A DNA stretch of 64,000 nt from Ceratopteris richardii (Eukaryota; Streptophyta; Polypodiopsida; Polypodiales; Pteridaceae): positions 106,656,758 through 106,720,757 of the forward strand of contig CM035433.1 of the NCBI GenBank assembly GCA_020310875.1, read 5' to 3'. A program made the translations under genes and the position numbers. Positions 1-9,337 of this stretch are shown here, piece after piece. Every line of letters begins with the position of its first letter. The stretch's first letter is position 1. The notes beneath the pieces were generated by a model. It saw only the letters and a list, made by a program, of their open reading frames with translations. It ran no database searches and was not told where the DNA came from.

Positions 1-497
1 TCTTACAAGTTCGTTTCAATTACAATCTACCCCCAAAAATGAGCTCTCTAGCTCCTTTTATAGTTTTTGACTAGCTTTGGCCCTGTTCAAACCTAGTGTC
101 CGGCCTAGTTAAAAATTAGGTTCCAGGGCTTATTTGGGGGCTCAAACGAGATCTAAAAATTACGAAAATTGGTAAGCAACTACTTCTAAGGCTCCTCAAG
201 CTTGAGGACTCCTCGGCTTGCACAAAATGGAGCTACAAAAAGGTGAATATGGTATTTACAGGGGTTGTTAGTGATGAGAATCACTTTTAATTGGTGTAAG
301 GATTTTGAAAAATTAAAGGTTGCCTTAGTGCTAGATCTGCGTGAATGCTCGTACTTGCTTCTTCATGAAGAAAATTATTGGCCTACTTGCCAGATCGTCG
401 TTGACTCCCTTGTCTGCTTGTGCCTTCTCTCCCTTCTAACTCTCTTCTCTGACTGCCATGCCTCGTCAGTCCTTCAGTTCCTTGTCTGCTGCTAACA
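1..497 (-). repeat. GY-A 3' LTR (partial, cut by window edge)
   Basis: Same sequence as 15885-16381 apart from three substitutions. On the plus strand it ends in CTAACA, which is TGTTAG on the element strand, the expected TG start. It is bounded by a purine tract on the element strand at 498-513. The missing first 201 bases can be inferred from the right copy. Confidence 0.93.
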
Positions 498-3400
498 CCC
501 CCCCCTCTCTCGCGTCTGTCGTCCCTGACAGACCCTTGTTGTGTGGGTTTTTGGACGTAGTATTCGACAACGTCTTGCGCTAAGTGATGTTCGGCAATCC
601 TCAATCCTTTGGCCAAGTCTGTGAGTAGAGCATCCCAATCTACCGGCCCGGGAACCTCTGGATGTGGCATACGTAACTTGTCTGAATGGAGAGCTTGTTC
701 CACTGCAAACAATTGTAATAAATGTGAGGGCCTGGGAATGAAGATCTCTGAGTGATATTCCCAGAACCCTGTGACAAACATCTCTTCAAATGTCTGTTTG
801 AAGCAGGCCGGTAGGTATTTGATGCGGGCATGCCATGCATAAACAACATTAATAGAGGGCGTTGTGCTCATGTCATAAACAAGATCCTGATTGCCTTCAT
901 TGAATCCGAGCGCAGAGAGGTGAGGTTCCTTAACATTCTTGAAGGTCCGGAAGGTGACTATCATGAGTTCAAAAATTTTAAGGCACATCTGTGTCATGAC
1001 ATCTGGTACGTTTTTGAACTTGACACCCCAATGCCGAACAGTCGAGATCATGTATCCTACGGTAGGTTGGCCTTTGGGTGGCGCTAAGTAGACATAATTG
1101 AGCCATTTCTCACATCCTTTGGTTGTCAGCACCATCTTTGTGTATTCCGGCCACGACCTTCTTCGGAAAACAGGACAGTAGCAGGGATTGTACTTGATAT
1201 ACAGGGGCATGTTATTCCATGTGCGATTCATTTCCGGGTAGGTTTCAAGCAGCCGAATTCTCCAAGTCGGTTGGCGAATATTTCCCTGCTTGGCACTTTC
1301 TGGGATGTCGTCTGGTGCAAATTGTGTGGCAGAGGTTGGTTCCCGTGAGGTGTGGTGCTTGATTTCAGCATTATAGTCCGCCATTAAGACACAAAAAGGA
1401 ACATACAAGTCGTCGAAGGTGCCGATCCACCTGTGATGTGAGAGGTTTCTAAAGTAGTCGGATTTTATGATTACCTCTTCCAATCGTGACATGGATGCTA
1501 TTTGAACTACTACCCTGTCATCATGGGTGGTGGCCACTTTCTCTAATCTCTGCATCCATTCAGGGGCCTCTATCTCAATGGTGTCCATGCCTTCCGCTGT
1601 CTGCTTGCCTCCAGGAGCTGGCATCGGAACGTACGGGTCCTCAAAAGTTTCCTCTACTTCGATGGGTACTAGGTCTTCAGGTTCTGGTTCCACCAAGGGG
1701 GAGGGTTGGCGTTCATACACAAGCACTTTCTTTTGTAATTCTTCGAGCTGTGCTTTGAGCGCTGCTACTTCGTCAGTTGTATCAGCTGTGGTTGGGACTT
1801 CTTTGGGTGGTGCTGGTTGAGCTGCCAATTGCCTTAGTAGTTCGTCTCTTTCCTTTTCTAAGGCTGCATGAGCTTCGAGGAGATCAGCATGGGTTTCCAA
1901 TATGATTTGCATATTCTCCGAGGGAATAGCCTTAAACTTCTCCGGGTCAATTTCTTGTGGGGAACCTTCCATGGCTACTTCCAAGTTCTCTTCGTTTTGT
2001 GTCTGAAGCCGTCTATTTTCTTCCAGGGTTGCAGACATATGCTTCCGTAATAGAGCCATGTTGCGGCGGAGCTTGAGGTTCTCTGTGATTTGGGAGTGTA
2101 GCAGAGCATCCATTTGTTGTCTTTCTTCTGCATCTGGCTGCGGTGGATTTGCCACTAATTGCTCATGTTGTTCTTGCAATGCACTAAACTGTTGTTGTAA
2201 TTGTTTCTTCTCTTGCTCTAAGTCAATGAATCGTCCTTGTAATGCTTCATGACTCCTGAATAAACCTATATGCTGAGCATCGAGGTGCTGATAGTGTTGT
2301 TGTAACTGAGACATGCACTGATACATGTTATTGAATACATTATTAATGGGGGTGGATGCAGTAAGGGTGTTCAATGCAGAGGGAAAGGGAAAGGGGAAGG
2401 GAAGTGTGAATGCGGTGCTGGAAAGTGGTGAAGTGGGTGGTGGGGGAATGGGAGATTGTGGCCGTATGGGGGGAGGGAGAGGTGCAGTGGAGGGTGATAT
2501 GTCCATAAAATCCATGGTGGAAGCAGCAGTGGGAGTGATTGTGAATAGTGGAATGGTGGGTGCAGTGATTGTGGTGAATGTGTACAGTGGTGTGTGCAGT
2601 TGGGAATGTGAACTGCTCGAAAGTGTGAGTGGGGGAATGGGGATGTCAGTAGCTGCCGTTAGGATTACAGTGTTAGTGGAGGTGTATACACGGGAGGTGT
2701 TGAGAGGGTGTGTGGGTTGAGTGGCGGTTTGTGTTTCAGTTATGGCGGTGGACTCGGAGGCGGTAACGGTGGTGGTTACATTGGTAAGGGGAGGTGAATG
2801 TGGTGGAGTGGGAGGCGGGGGTGGCAAGGGGGATGATGGGGGTGGACTGGACACATGGGCTTCCTCGGTGTCGTGAGCGGTGTGTGCAGTGCCCGTGGTT
2901 GTGGGGGTGCCTTGTGGTCCTGATCCTAATACATTCATTTGTTTCCCTGTTCGTGGGGGACGCCTTCCGTATCTTCTTTCCATTCTGCGTGATTGTGTCA
3001 GGGCCGTCTGCACTGCCTCAGGTACTCCTAAGGCATCAGAGATCATATCCAGTGTGGCACGATACTGTTCGTCAACTCCTTCCTCCTCAAGGATTTGGTG
3101 CATGATAGCCTTTCCTGCTGCAAGGGATAACTTATGTTGTTGTTGGACCCTGTTGATGGTATCGTAGAGCTTTTTCAACTCCTTTGTATATGCTGGGGCA
3201 CCCTCTAGCTCCTGTATAACTTCTTGCTCATAGTCATGCGCCTCCTCATCAGAAAATCCTTCATGTTCATCCTCTTGGCCTTCTTCTTCTTCTTCCTCCA
3301 ATTCCACTACTTCTGGTTGTCTTGGCTGGGATTGTTCTGTGGCCGTTTGTTGTCCACTACCCTGCTCTGCTTCGACTTCCGCATTAACAGCTTCAATGAT

Positions 3401-4633
3401 TCTGGCAACTTCTTCATCCGTTAGATCTTCCAAAGTGAATCCGTGAGGAAATTCCAGATCAGTAGGTACTGGTGGAAACACAAGGTTAGGGCCATCTGTG
3501 CTGTGCCTGGGTAACCTGATAGTAAATGGTTGTACCCGTCTGGGAAGCCTTGGAGTTGTTTCAGGTGTTAGGGTTGCACCACGGGCTTGTGCACAAGGCA
3601 TCTGGACGGTGCCTCTCATCTTCTTTGACGGAGGCCCTACGGCTGACAGTCTGCATTGAAACTCCTGTGCTCTGGTCCAAATGAGAGCCCTTTGCACCGG
3701 TACATCATATGCGAGACATCTATACACAATTCTGGTAAGCGCACAGCAACCATACAGTACAGATTTTTGTTTCTTATACCACCTCTGATGAGCCAAATGA
3801 ATCTGGTCGATAATCCAGTGGGGCATATTGATTGTCAAATCAAAGGCATCTGCTAAGTAGAGGCTAAACCAGATCTTTTTGGGAGGCATTGTGAACCTTT
3901 CCTGCGCGGGGAATGCGAAATGTTGCATGACCATGCGTAAATGAACGGCGATCGTAGGTGTCATCGCGACCATGTCCTTTAACTTCGTCAAATTCCTGTT
4001 CTTCATCTTGTCGGGGACCATTGTCTCTTTCTCTGTAGGAATGTGCATACCTTTCATGTCGAGAGCTTCTCTTACCAAGTTGATAGTCAAGCGGAAACGC
4101 TTCAGCTCGTTGCCCCTTGTGAGTGATGGGAGTACAAAGGAGCTGTATCCTTTTTTGTCTTTGCTTGGAGTGAGGGTGCTAATCAGGTATGAGCACCTTA
4201 GAAAATCAGGCTTTGGTAGTTGGAACTTGAAATAATCATAGAGCCCAGCCTTCTTCCATATCGGCTTCAGTCCTTCGTTATTCTGTAGCTTTTCAAACTC
4301 CTTGGTAAAGAAGTGGTATCTGCCCCAACGTCCATTGAATTCTACCTCGGACTCCCACATGTATGTGCCTTCACCCAGAGGTCCCGCAACGTCACTGAAC
4401 CAGTGTGAGGTTTTTCCCACCGGCATTGTGTGACCCTGTGGAGGATTCTGAATCGGTATGGCATGTAATGCCCTTAATGCCGCTGGTCTTTCCTTTAATT
4501 CCTCCTCGACCGGAAGGCTTTTGATGTCCACCACTTGGGGGCTGGTGCCTGCCTGGGAGCTAGTTCCTACCGTATCTGCCATGTTACTTCTTGCTGCCTG
4601 TCTCTGTGAGAATATACAAACATGTGTTAACAT
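383..4633 (-). CDS. GY-A large post-pol ORF, 1416 codons, unknown function
   Basis: One open frame lies between pol and the 3' LTR, in sense orientation; its stop falls inside the LTR. The likely start is the ATG at 4582 (MADTVG), 17 codons in. Seen in order: an N-terminal globular region with HWFSD, WGRYHFF and LPKPDF motifs (about residues 80-330); an acidic Glu/Asp-rich stretch; a long low-complexity Pro/Thr/Ser region; a Gln/Glu-rich coiled-coil region (about 790-1000); and a C-terminal globular region with YNPCYCP, KWLN and FWEYHSE motifs. No signal peptide or membrane segment is evident, so an envelope role is not supported. The N-terminal part may relate to the plant-transposon-protein families found in Athila-like elements, which is a guess. 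Homologous stretches occur at 16382, 22298-25960, 52169-55000 and about 60300-62500. Confidence 0.8.
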   Translation of the reverse strand: MLTHVCIFSQRQAARSNMADTVGTSSQAGTSPQVVDIKSLPVEEELKERPAALRALHAIPIQNPPQGHTMPVGKTSHWFSDVAGPLGEGTYMWESEVEFNGRWGRYHFFTKEFEKLQNNEGLKPIWKKAGLYDYFKFQLPKPDFLRCSYLISTLTPSKDKKGYSSFVLPSLTRGNELKRFRLTINLVREALDMKGMHIPTEKETMVPDKMKNRNLTKLKDMVAMTPTIAVHLRMVMQHFAFPAQERFTMPPKKIWFSLYLADAFDLTINMPHWIIDQIHLAHQRWYKKQKSVLYGCCALTRIVYRCLAYDVPVQRALIWTRAQEFQCRLSAVGPPSKKMRGTVQMPCAQARGATLTPETTPRLPRRVQPFTIRLPRHSTDGPNLVFPPVPTDLEFPHGFTLEDLTDEEVARIIEAVNAEVEAEQGSGQQTATEQSQPRQPEVVELEEEEEEGQEDEHEGFSDEEAHDYEQEVIQELEGAPAYTKELKKLYDTINRVQQQHKLSLAAGKAIMHQILEEEGVDEQYRATLDMISDALGVPEAVQTALTQSRRMERRYGRRPPRTGKQMNVLGSGPQGTPTTTGTAHTAHDTEEAHVSSPPPSSPLPPPPPTPPHSPPLTNVTTTVTASESTAITETQTATQPTHPLNTSRVYTSTNTVILTAATDIPIPPLTLSSSSHSQLHTPLYTFTTITAPTIPLFTITPTAASTMDFMDISPSTAPLPPPIRPQSPIPPPPTSPLSSTAFTLPFPFPFPSALNTLTASTPINNVFNNMYQCMSQLQQHYQHLDAQHIGLFRSHEALQGRFIDLEQEKKQLQQQFSALQEQHEQLVANPPQPDAEERQQMDALLHSQITENLKLRRNMALLRKHMSATLEENRRLQTQNEENLEVAMEGSPQEIDPEKFKAIPSENMQIILETHADLLEAHAALEKERDELLRQLAAQPAPPKEVPTTADTTDEVAALKAQLEELQKKVLVYERQPSPLVEPEPEDLVPIEVEETFEDPYVPMPAPGGKQTAEGMDTIEIEAPEWMQRLEKVATTHDDRVVVQIASMSRLEEVIIKSDYFRNLSHHRWIGTFDDLYVPFCVLMADYNAEIKHHTSREPTSATQFAPDDIPESAKQGNIRQPTWRIRLLETYPEMNRTWNNMPLYIKYNPCYCPVFRRRSWPEYTKMVLTTKGCEKWLNYVYLAPPKGQPTVGYMISTVRHWGVKFKNVPDVMTQMCLKIFELMIVTFRTFKNVKEPHLSALGFNEGNQDLVYDMSTTPSINVVYAWHARIKYLPACFKQTFEEMFVTGFWEYHSEIFIPRPSHLLQLFAVEQALHSDKLRMPHPEVPGPVDWDALLTDLAKGLRIAEHHLAQDVVEYYVQKPTQQGSVRDDRRERGGGVSSRQGTEGLTRHGSQRRELEGREGTSRQGSQRRSGK
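498..513 (-). other. GY-A polypurine tract
   Basis: The plus strand reads CCCCCCCTCTCTCGCG directly after the LTR end; on the element strand this is a purine-rich run just before the 3' LTR. That is the usual primer for second-strand synthesis in LTR elements. A similar run follows the GY-B LTR at 17578. Confidence 0.8.
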
Positions 4634-4795
4634 TGTACAGGACCAGGGAGAACCGTTGTTGTTCCCATTACAACATTAACATGAGGGTCGGGAGCGAATA
4701 ATGGGTTAGTAAGTGCTCGGTGCGAGTGTGTTTGTGGTTAGGAGTTCGATAGACCTAAGAGCTAAGTGGAATGGTGTAGTGTGATAGTGATGTGG

Positions 4796-7700
4796 TTAGT
4801 AGGTTGTCATGGATTTACAAATGGGGTCCGGGGGTTTGTTACACGTCTTAGGCTGCCAAATGCAGTGGATGGGTTTTGCTCTTGGTTTCGTAGAGACTCT
4901 CGAGAGCTTTATAGGTGAGTCGGCTTGAAATTGAGGCCTTTTAGGGATCCATTTACCAGTGATTCTGTTCGTGCTCATGGACCTTAGTGTGTTCCTGAGT
5001 GTTGAAAACGAGTGGATGCCGGCTGTGCGAGTGAATGGATCATGCTGTCTAGGGTGTGGCCTTGGTGTAGCTATTTGAGCCCGTAAACAAGTCTTAGGCA
5101 CCCAAATTTGTCTTGATTGTGGGCTAGCCTTCATCGACTTCTTGGGCACCCAAATAGACTTCACGTTAGCAGAAGAACTTCTGAAAGACTTCTTATTAGT
5201 GTCGTATTGTTGGTTACTAATAAGAGGCTTTGCCCGTGTGGTTGGCTTGAGTGCAACCGAGTGTTCGCCTTTCCGCACCCACACTTGTTTCACTAGCTGA
5301 GACATTTTGCTGCGCAGGTGCTTTTGATCTCCGACATAGGTAGTACCCTGCTTCTTCTGCCTTTGATCCACCTTTGGTTGCTGCTTCCCTCTGGCCTTTG
5401 GAAAAGAAGGGAGTTCTGTTGCATCCCTGACTCCTTTTTTGCGAACATCATTCCTCTGCAACACATAGTTTTGGACAAGAACAGCATGGTCATCTTCATG
5501 TGTACTCCTGGAAGGACCAGGAGTGTGTGCCTTTCCTAGTTCCTTGAGTGCTCCATTATCTAACTCTACTATAATTCGACTATGATTGACCCATACCTGA
5601 AGAAGTCCACTTCTTAGGTTTAGGTTGACTGCATGATCATAGATCCAGTCCTGACCCAAGACAAGAGGCTCCGTGAGGTCTTCGTCTTGGCACACTAGTA
5701 CCTTAACTGTCATTAACATGTCCTGAATGTAGAGGGGGAGCTCCACCTCGCCCATGCAAGGGGTTTCCACACCTCCTAATCCTATGAGATAAGCTTCTAT
5801 AGGATTGACCTTTAATTTCAATTCTTGACAGTAAGAGAGTCTCACCGCACTAGTGGCTGCACCTGAGTAAATCAATGCTCGCACGGACTGTGCACTAGTT
5901 CCTTGTCCTACCTCTATGGTCACAAAAGGTCGTCGATCAATTATTCTATGGGAACTTGTTCCTGCGACTTCACACATTGCCATATGATATCCTTGATCTG
6001 CATAGTCATTTGTTCTAGGCTGATCTCTACCTTGTCTTCGCAACTTCATCCTTCTGATGCGTTCTAAAGCTTCTGCTTGAGCTTCTTCTCGAATCCGCTT
6101 TTCTTCTTCCTTGCGTTTCTTGGCGATATTGAGTCGACTTAGCATTTCCTCTGTGAGAGGTTCCTGATATAACTTGACTCTGTATCCGCTTATATAGCTT
6201 GGGAGAACGTCACCGTCCAATGTGGCTAGTTGCACTGCTCCACTTGTGGAGATCCTATTTATGATCATAGGTCCATAGCCACGCTTCTCTAATTTTCTCG
6301 CATGTTGTTTCAAAGTGTATACTAGTACCAGGTCGCCTGCCTTCAAACCTTTATCCTTAACGTGGGCATCAAAATATGCCTTCTGACGTTTCTTAGCTGC
6401 ATATATCCCTGCAGCTGCCCTTAGTCTTGTTTCTCCTAATCGTTCAAGGTCAAAAAGTCTAGAGGAGAGTTCATGACCCGTCCATTCGTGCTCTTGTTCT
6501 ACTTTTAATGTAGGTATTAAGAAGTCCAAAGGTAGCACGGCGTTTTGGCCAAATACCATCTGAAAGGGGGTGGCTTGGAGTACCGTTTTGTAGGTGACTC
6601 GGTATGCCCAAACAGCATGGTGTAGTTGTTTGTCCCAATCAGAGCGTTTATTGTTTACTAATTTCGTCAGTACATTGCATAAGATCTTGTTGGTGCTCTC
6701 AGCCTGGCCATTAGCTTGAGGGTGATAAGGGGCAGACTTCTTATGTATTACCAAGAATTCTTGGAGCAGATTTTCAATTACTTCATTCAAGAAGTGGGTG
6801 CCTCTATCACTAACTAGCTCTATGGGTAGCCCGTATCTAGTGAACACATTCTCAAATAAAAACTTAGCTGTTGTTTGAGCATCGTTTTTCGTTGTGGCTT
6901 TTACCTCTACCCACTTAGTTAGATAGTCTGTTGCAACAATGATATATTCTGCATGGGAACCCTTAGCTGGGGGATTAATAGGACCTACGAAGTCTATTCC
7001 CCACTTAGAGAATGCACGTCCACCCATCATAGGTTTCAGTGGCATCTCATCTTTACGTATAGGATACTGAGTTCTCTGACAGACATCACATCGTTTCACA
7101 TAGGTATGTGCATCCATGTGAAGGGTCGGCCACCAGAAGCCCGCAAATAGTATTGCCTTGATCACCCGATCTAGTCCAAAGTGTCCTCCTGCTACACCTT
7201 GGTGAGCAGTGTCCAAGATCTTGAGATACTCACTCTCATGGACACATAGTCTCAGGTAACCGTCTTTACCACGTTTATATAGATTATCACCAATAAGTGA
7301 GTAATCCTGGGCTTCTTGTTCTAAACTCCTTTTCCTAGCCAGAGTCATGTCTGGAGGGAATGTTTTCGTCCTCAGAAAGGATACTAGTGGTTCACTCCAA
7401 TCCGGCACAATGGACACTTGATAAAGAGTGGCATGTTCCACAGGTGGTTTAGTGCAACAGATTGGGCATTCCTTGCACAACTTTTGGACATCAGCTTCCA
7501 TAGTCGGCCAATGCACTCCGAGTCTCCTTAGTGTCTGTAGGGTTCGTTGCTTTGAGTAGTGTTGCTCTAATGCACCTACATGTGCTAATTGCAACCATTT
7601 AGCGTACTCATCCTCTTCCACACAACAGGCCAAGATTCCTTGATCTGTGTGCTTGTACATACTTCCTGCCATGATGTGATACTTTTGGGCTTTCACAACC

Positions 7701-9283
7701 TCTCTATTTTGTGTGTTTACTACTGGATGGTTAGGCCCGTAGGTCAATACTGGCACTAATGGCTTAGCCCACTGCGGCACCACTTCCAAATTAAACAAGT
7801 AAGCGTCAGGAAGGTCATCTGATACTCCTTGTGGGGCTTCTCCAGATGTGAGCCTAGAGAGATGATCTGCTCTCAAATGAGTCCTCCCTTTTCTCACCAC
7901 TACCTCAAAGTCATATTCCATTAGTAATAAAAACCATCTTACTAATCTACTTGTATTGCATGGCTTGTTCACAAGGTATAACAATGCTTGATGGTCAGTA
8001 AAAAATTTAAACTTGTTTGCAAGCAAATAGTGTCTAAACTTCTTAACTGCATATACCATGCCTAGGCCTTCTCTCTCAGTAGTGGTGTAATTTCGTTCAG
8101 CTGCATTCAATTGCCTACTGGCATAGGCAATTGGAAGATCCATATTACCTTCACCAGTAGGTTGTGCAAGCACACATCCAATGGCATAATTGGATGCGTC
8201 CACATGAACATGGAATGGTTTATTCCAATCTGGTGTGGTCAAGATTGGTGCTGAACATAATCTTCGTTTAAGCTCCTGGAAGGAATTCTCACATTCATCC
8301 GTCCACTCAAAGTTAGTCAAAAGTCCGTACATGGGCTTTGCAATGACAGCATACATGTGAATGAACCGGCGGTAGTAACCACAGTGTCCCATGAAAGCTT
8401 GTACTTCCTTGACATTCCTTGGCCTAGGTAGCTCTGCTATGGCTCTCACTTTCTCTTCGTCAGTAGATATGCCATTCTTTGACACTATGTGTCCTATAAT
8501 CTTGCCTTGCCTGACCATGAAAACACACTTTTCTGGGTTCAGGCAGGCTTGATATTCTCTACATTTGTCAAAGATTTGTCTGAGTTCAGGGTTATGGGTT
8601 TGTCTAATGTTGGAATGAGCACAAAGATCATCAACATAGACTTCTAAATTCTTCCTCAGGAACTCCTTAAACACATGGCACATTAGTCTCTGGAAGGTAG
8701 CTGGTGCATTGGTAAGCCCAAATGGCATTACACGAAAGGCAAATATACCCCACTCTGTGGCAAAAGTTGTCTTATGCTGATCTTCTGGAGCTATGGCTAC
8801 TTGATTGTAGCCCAAAAATCCATCGAGGAAGCTGTATACTTCCTTACCTGCTACTCTTTCTAAGAGATGTTCTATGATGGGAAGTGGATAGTTATCTCGA
8901 ATCGTGGCTGCATTAACCTTTTTCAAGTTAATGCATACGCGCAGCTTTCCATTTTTCTTGGGCACCACTACGATGGGGGATACCCACTCAGTGTGCTCAA
9001 TTTCATAGATAAATCCAGCTTCAACCAGTCTATCTATCTCTTCTTTGATCTTAGCAGCGTAATTATCGTTATATGTGTAGGGCTTTTGCTTAGAGGGTTT
9101 GGCATCTGAAGTCATGGGGATGGTGTGTGAGCATATATCAGGGTCCACACCCTTCAAATCCTTGTAACTCCAAGCGAACACATCTCTGTATTCTCTTAGC
9201 AAGGCTATCAATGCATGCTCTTCTTCCTCTGTTAGGTCATGGCCTATGTACGTGCATCTCTCCTCTCCTTCTTCTAGGGCCAC
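4796..9283 (-). CDS. GY-A pol: RT, RNase H, integrase and second retropepsin-like domain
   Basis: A 1495-codon frame. RT: the catalytic YVDD lies near residue 217, preceded by FLDGFLGYNQV and PFGLTNAPATFQ. RNase H: the HVHVDASNYAIGCVL segment, then TDHQALLYLVN. Integrase: zinc-finger region with CDVCQRTQ, then a core with GIDFVGPI, SDRGTHF and HPQANGQAE. After the integrase tail comes an additional retropepsin-like domain (about residues 1110-1240) with IGLGGVETPCMGEVELP and LVLGQDWIYDH. Last is a basic tail holding several W-x-P-K motifs (for example IWVPKK, KWIPKR, IWQPKT). Placing a protease-like domain after integrase is unusual for Ty3/Gypsy. Homologous domains recur at 26922 and 55988. 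Confidence 0.92.
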   Translation of the reverse strand: MALEEGEERCTYIGHDLTEEEEHALIALLREYRDVFAWSYKDLKGVDPDICSHTIPMTSDAKPSKQKPYTYNDNYAAKIKEEIDRLVEAGFIYEIEHTEWVSPIVVVPKKNGKLRVCINLKKVNAATIRDNYPLPIIEHLLERVAGKEVYSFLDGFLGYNQVAIAPEDQHKTTFATEWGIFAFRVMPFGLTNAPATFQRLMCHVFKEFLRKNLEVYVDDLCAHSNIRQTHNPELRQIFDKCREYQACLNPEKCVFMVRQGKIIGHIVSKNGISTDEEKVRAIAELPRPRNVKEVQAFMGHCGYYRRFIHMYAVIAKPMYGLLTNFEWTDECENSFQELKRRLCSAPILTTPDWNKPFHVHVDASNYAIGCVLAQPTGEGNMDLPIAYASRQLNAAERNYTTTEREGLGMVYAVKKFRHYLLANKFKFFTDHQALLYLVNKPCNTSRLVRWFLLLMEYDFEVVVRKGRTHLRADHLSRLTSGEAPQGVSDDLPDAYLFNLEVVPQWAKPLVPVLTYGPNHPVVNTQNREVVKAQKYHIMAGSMYKHTDQGILACCVEEDEYAKWLQLAHVGALEQHYSKQRTLQTLRRLGVHWPTMEADVQKLCKECPICCTKPPVEHATLYQVSIVPDWSEPLVSFLRTKTFPPDMTLARKRSLEQEAQDYSLIGDNLYKRGKDGYLRLCVHESEYLKILDTAHQGVAGGHFGLDRVIKAILFAGFWWPTLHMDAHTYVKRCDVCQRTQYPIRKDEMPLKPMMGGRAFSKWGIDFVGPINPPAKGSHAEYIIVATDYLTKWVEVKATTKNDAQTTAKFLFENVFTRYGLPIELVSDRGTHFLNEVIENLLQEFLVIHKKSAPYHPQANGQAESTNKILCNVLTKLVNNKRSDWDKQLHHAVWAYRVTYKTVLQATPFQMVFGQNAVLPLDFLIPTLKVEQEHEWTGHELSSRLFDLERLGETRLRAAAGIYAAKKRQKAYFDAHVKDKGLKAGDLVLVYTLKQHARKLEKRGYGPMIINRISTSGAVQLATLDGDVLPSYISGYRVKLYQEPLTEEMLSRLNIAKKRKEEEKRIREEAQAEALERIRRMKLRRQGRDQPRTNDYADQGYHMAMCEVAGTSSHRIIDRRPFVTIEVGQGTSAQSVRALIYSGAATSAVRLSYCQELKLKVNPIEAYLIGLGGVETPCMGEVELPLYIQDMLMTVKVLVCQDEDLTEPLVLGQDWIYDHAVNLNLRSGLLQVWVNHSRIIVELDNGALKELGKAHTPGPSRSTHEDDHAVLVQNYVLQRNDVRKKGVRDATELPSFPKARGKQQPKVDQRQKKQGTTYVGDQKHLRSKMSQLVKQVWVRKGEHSVALKPTTRAKPLISNQQYDTNKKSFRSSSANVKSIWVPKKSMKASPQSRQIWVPKTCLRAQIATPRPHPRQHDPFTRTAGIHSFSTLRNTLRSMSTNRITGKWIPKRPQFQADSPIKLSRVSTKPRAKPIHCIWQPKTCNKPPDPICKSMTTY

Positions 9284-9337
9284 TACTATTTTCTTGGTGG
9301 TTTCTTTGTTATCATAGGCCTCTCCTGATTGTGCCTC

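Noticed and set aside
265-495. 76-codon ORF repeated identically at 16149-16379
   Set aside because: It lies in the LTR, on the strand opposite to the element. The identity reflects the LTR pair, not a gene.
1486-3167. Plus-strand ORFs across the GY-A post-pol region
   Set aside because: They are antisense shadows of the 1416-codon minus-strand frame, with biased composition from its Pro/Thr/Ser-rich part.
383-4633. Envelope protein
   Set aside because: The position fits, but no signal peptide, membrane helix or cleavage site was evident. The protein is dominated by low-complexity and coiled-coil segments.
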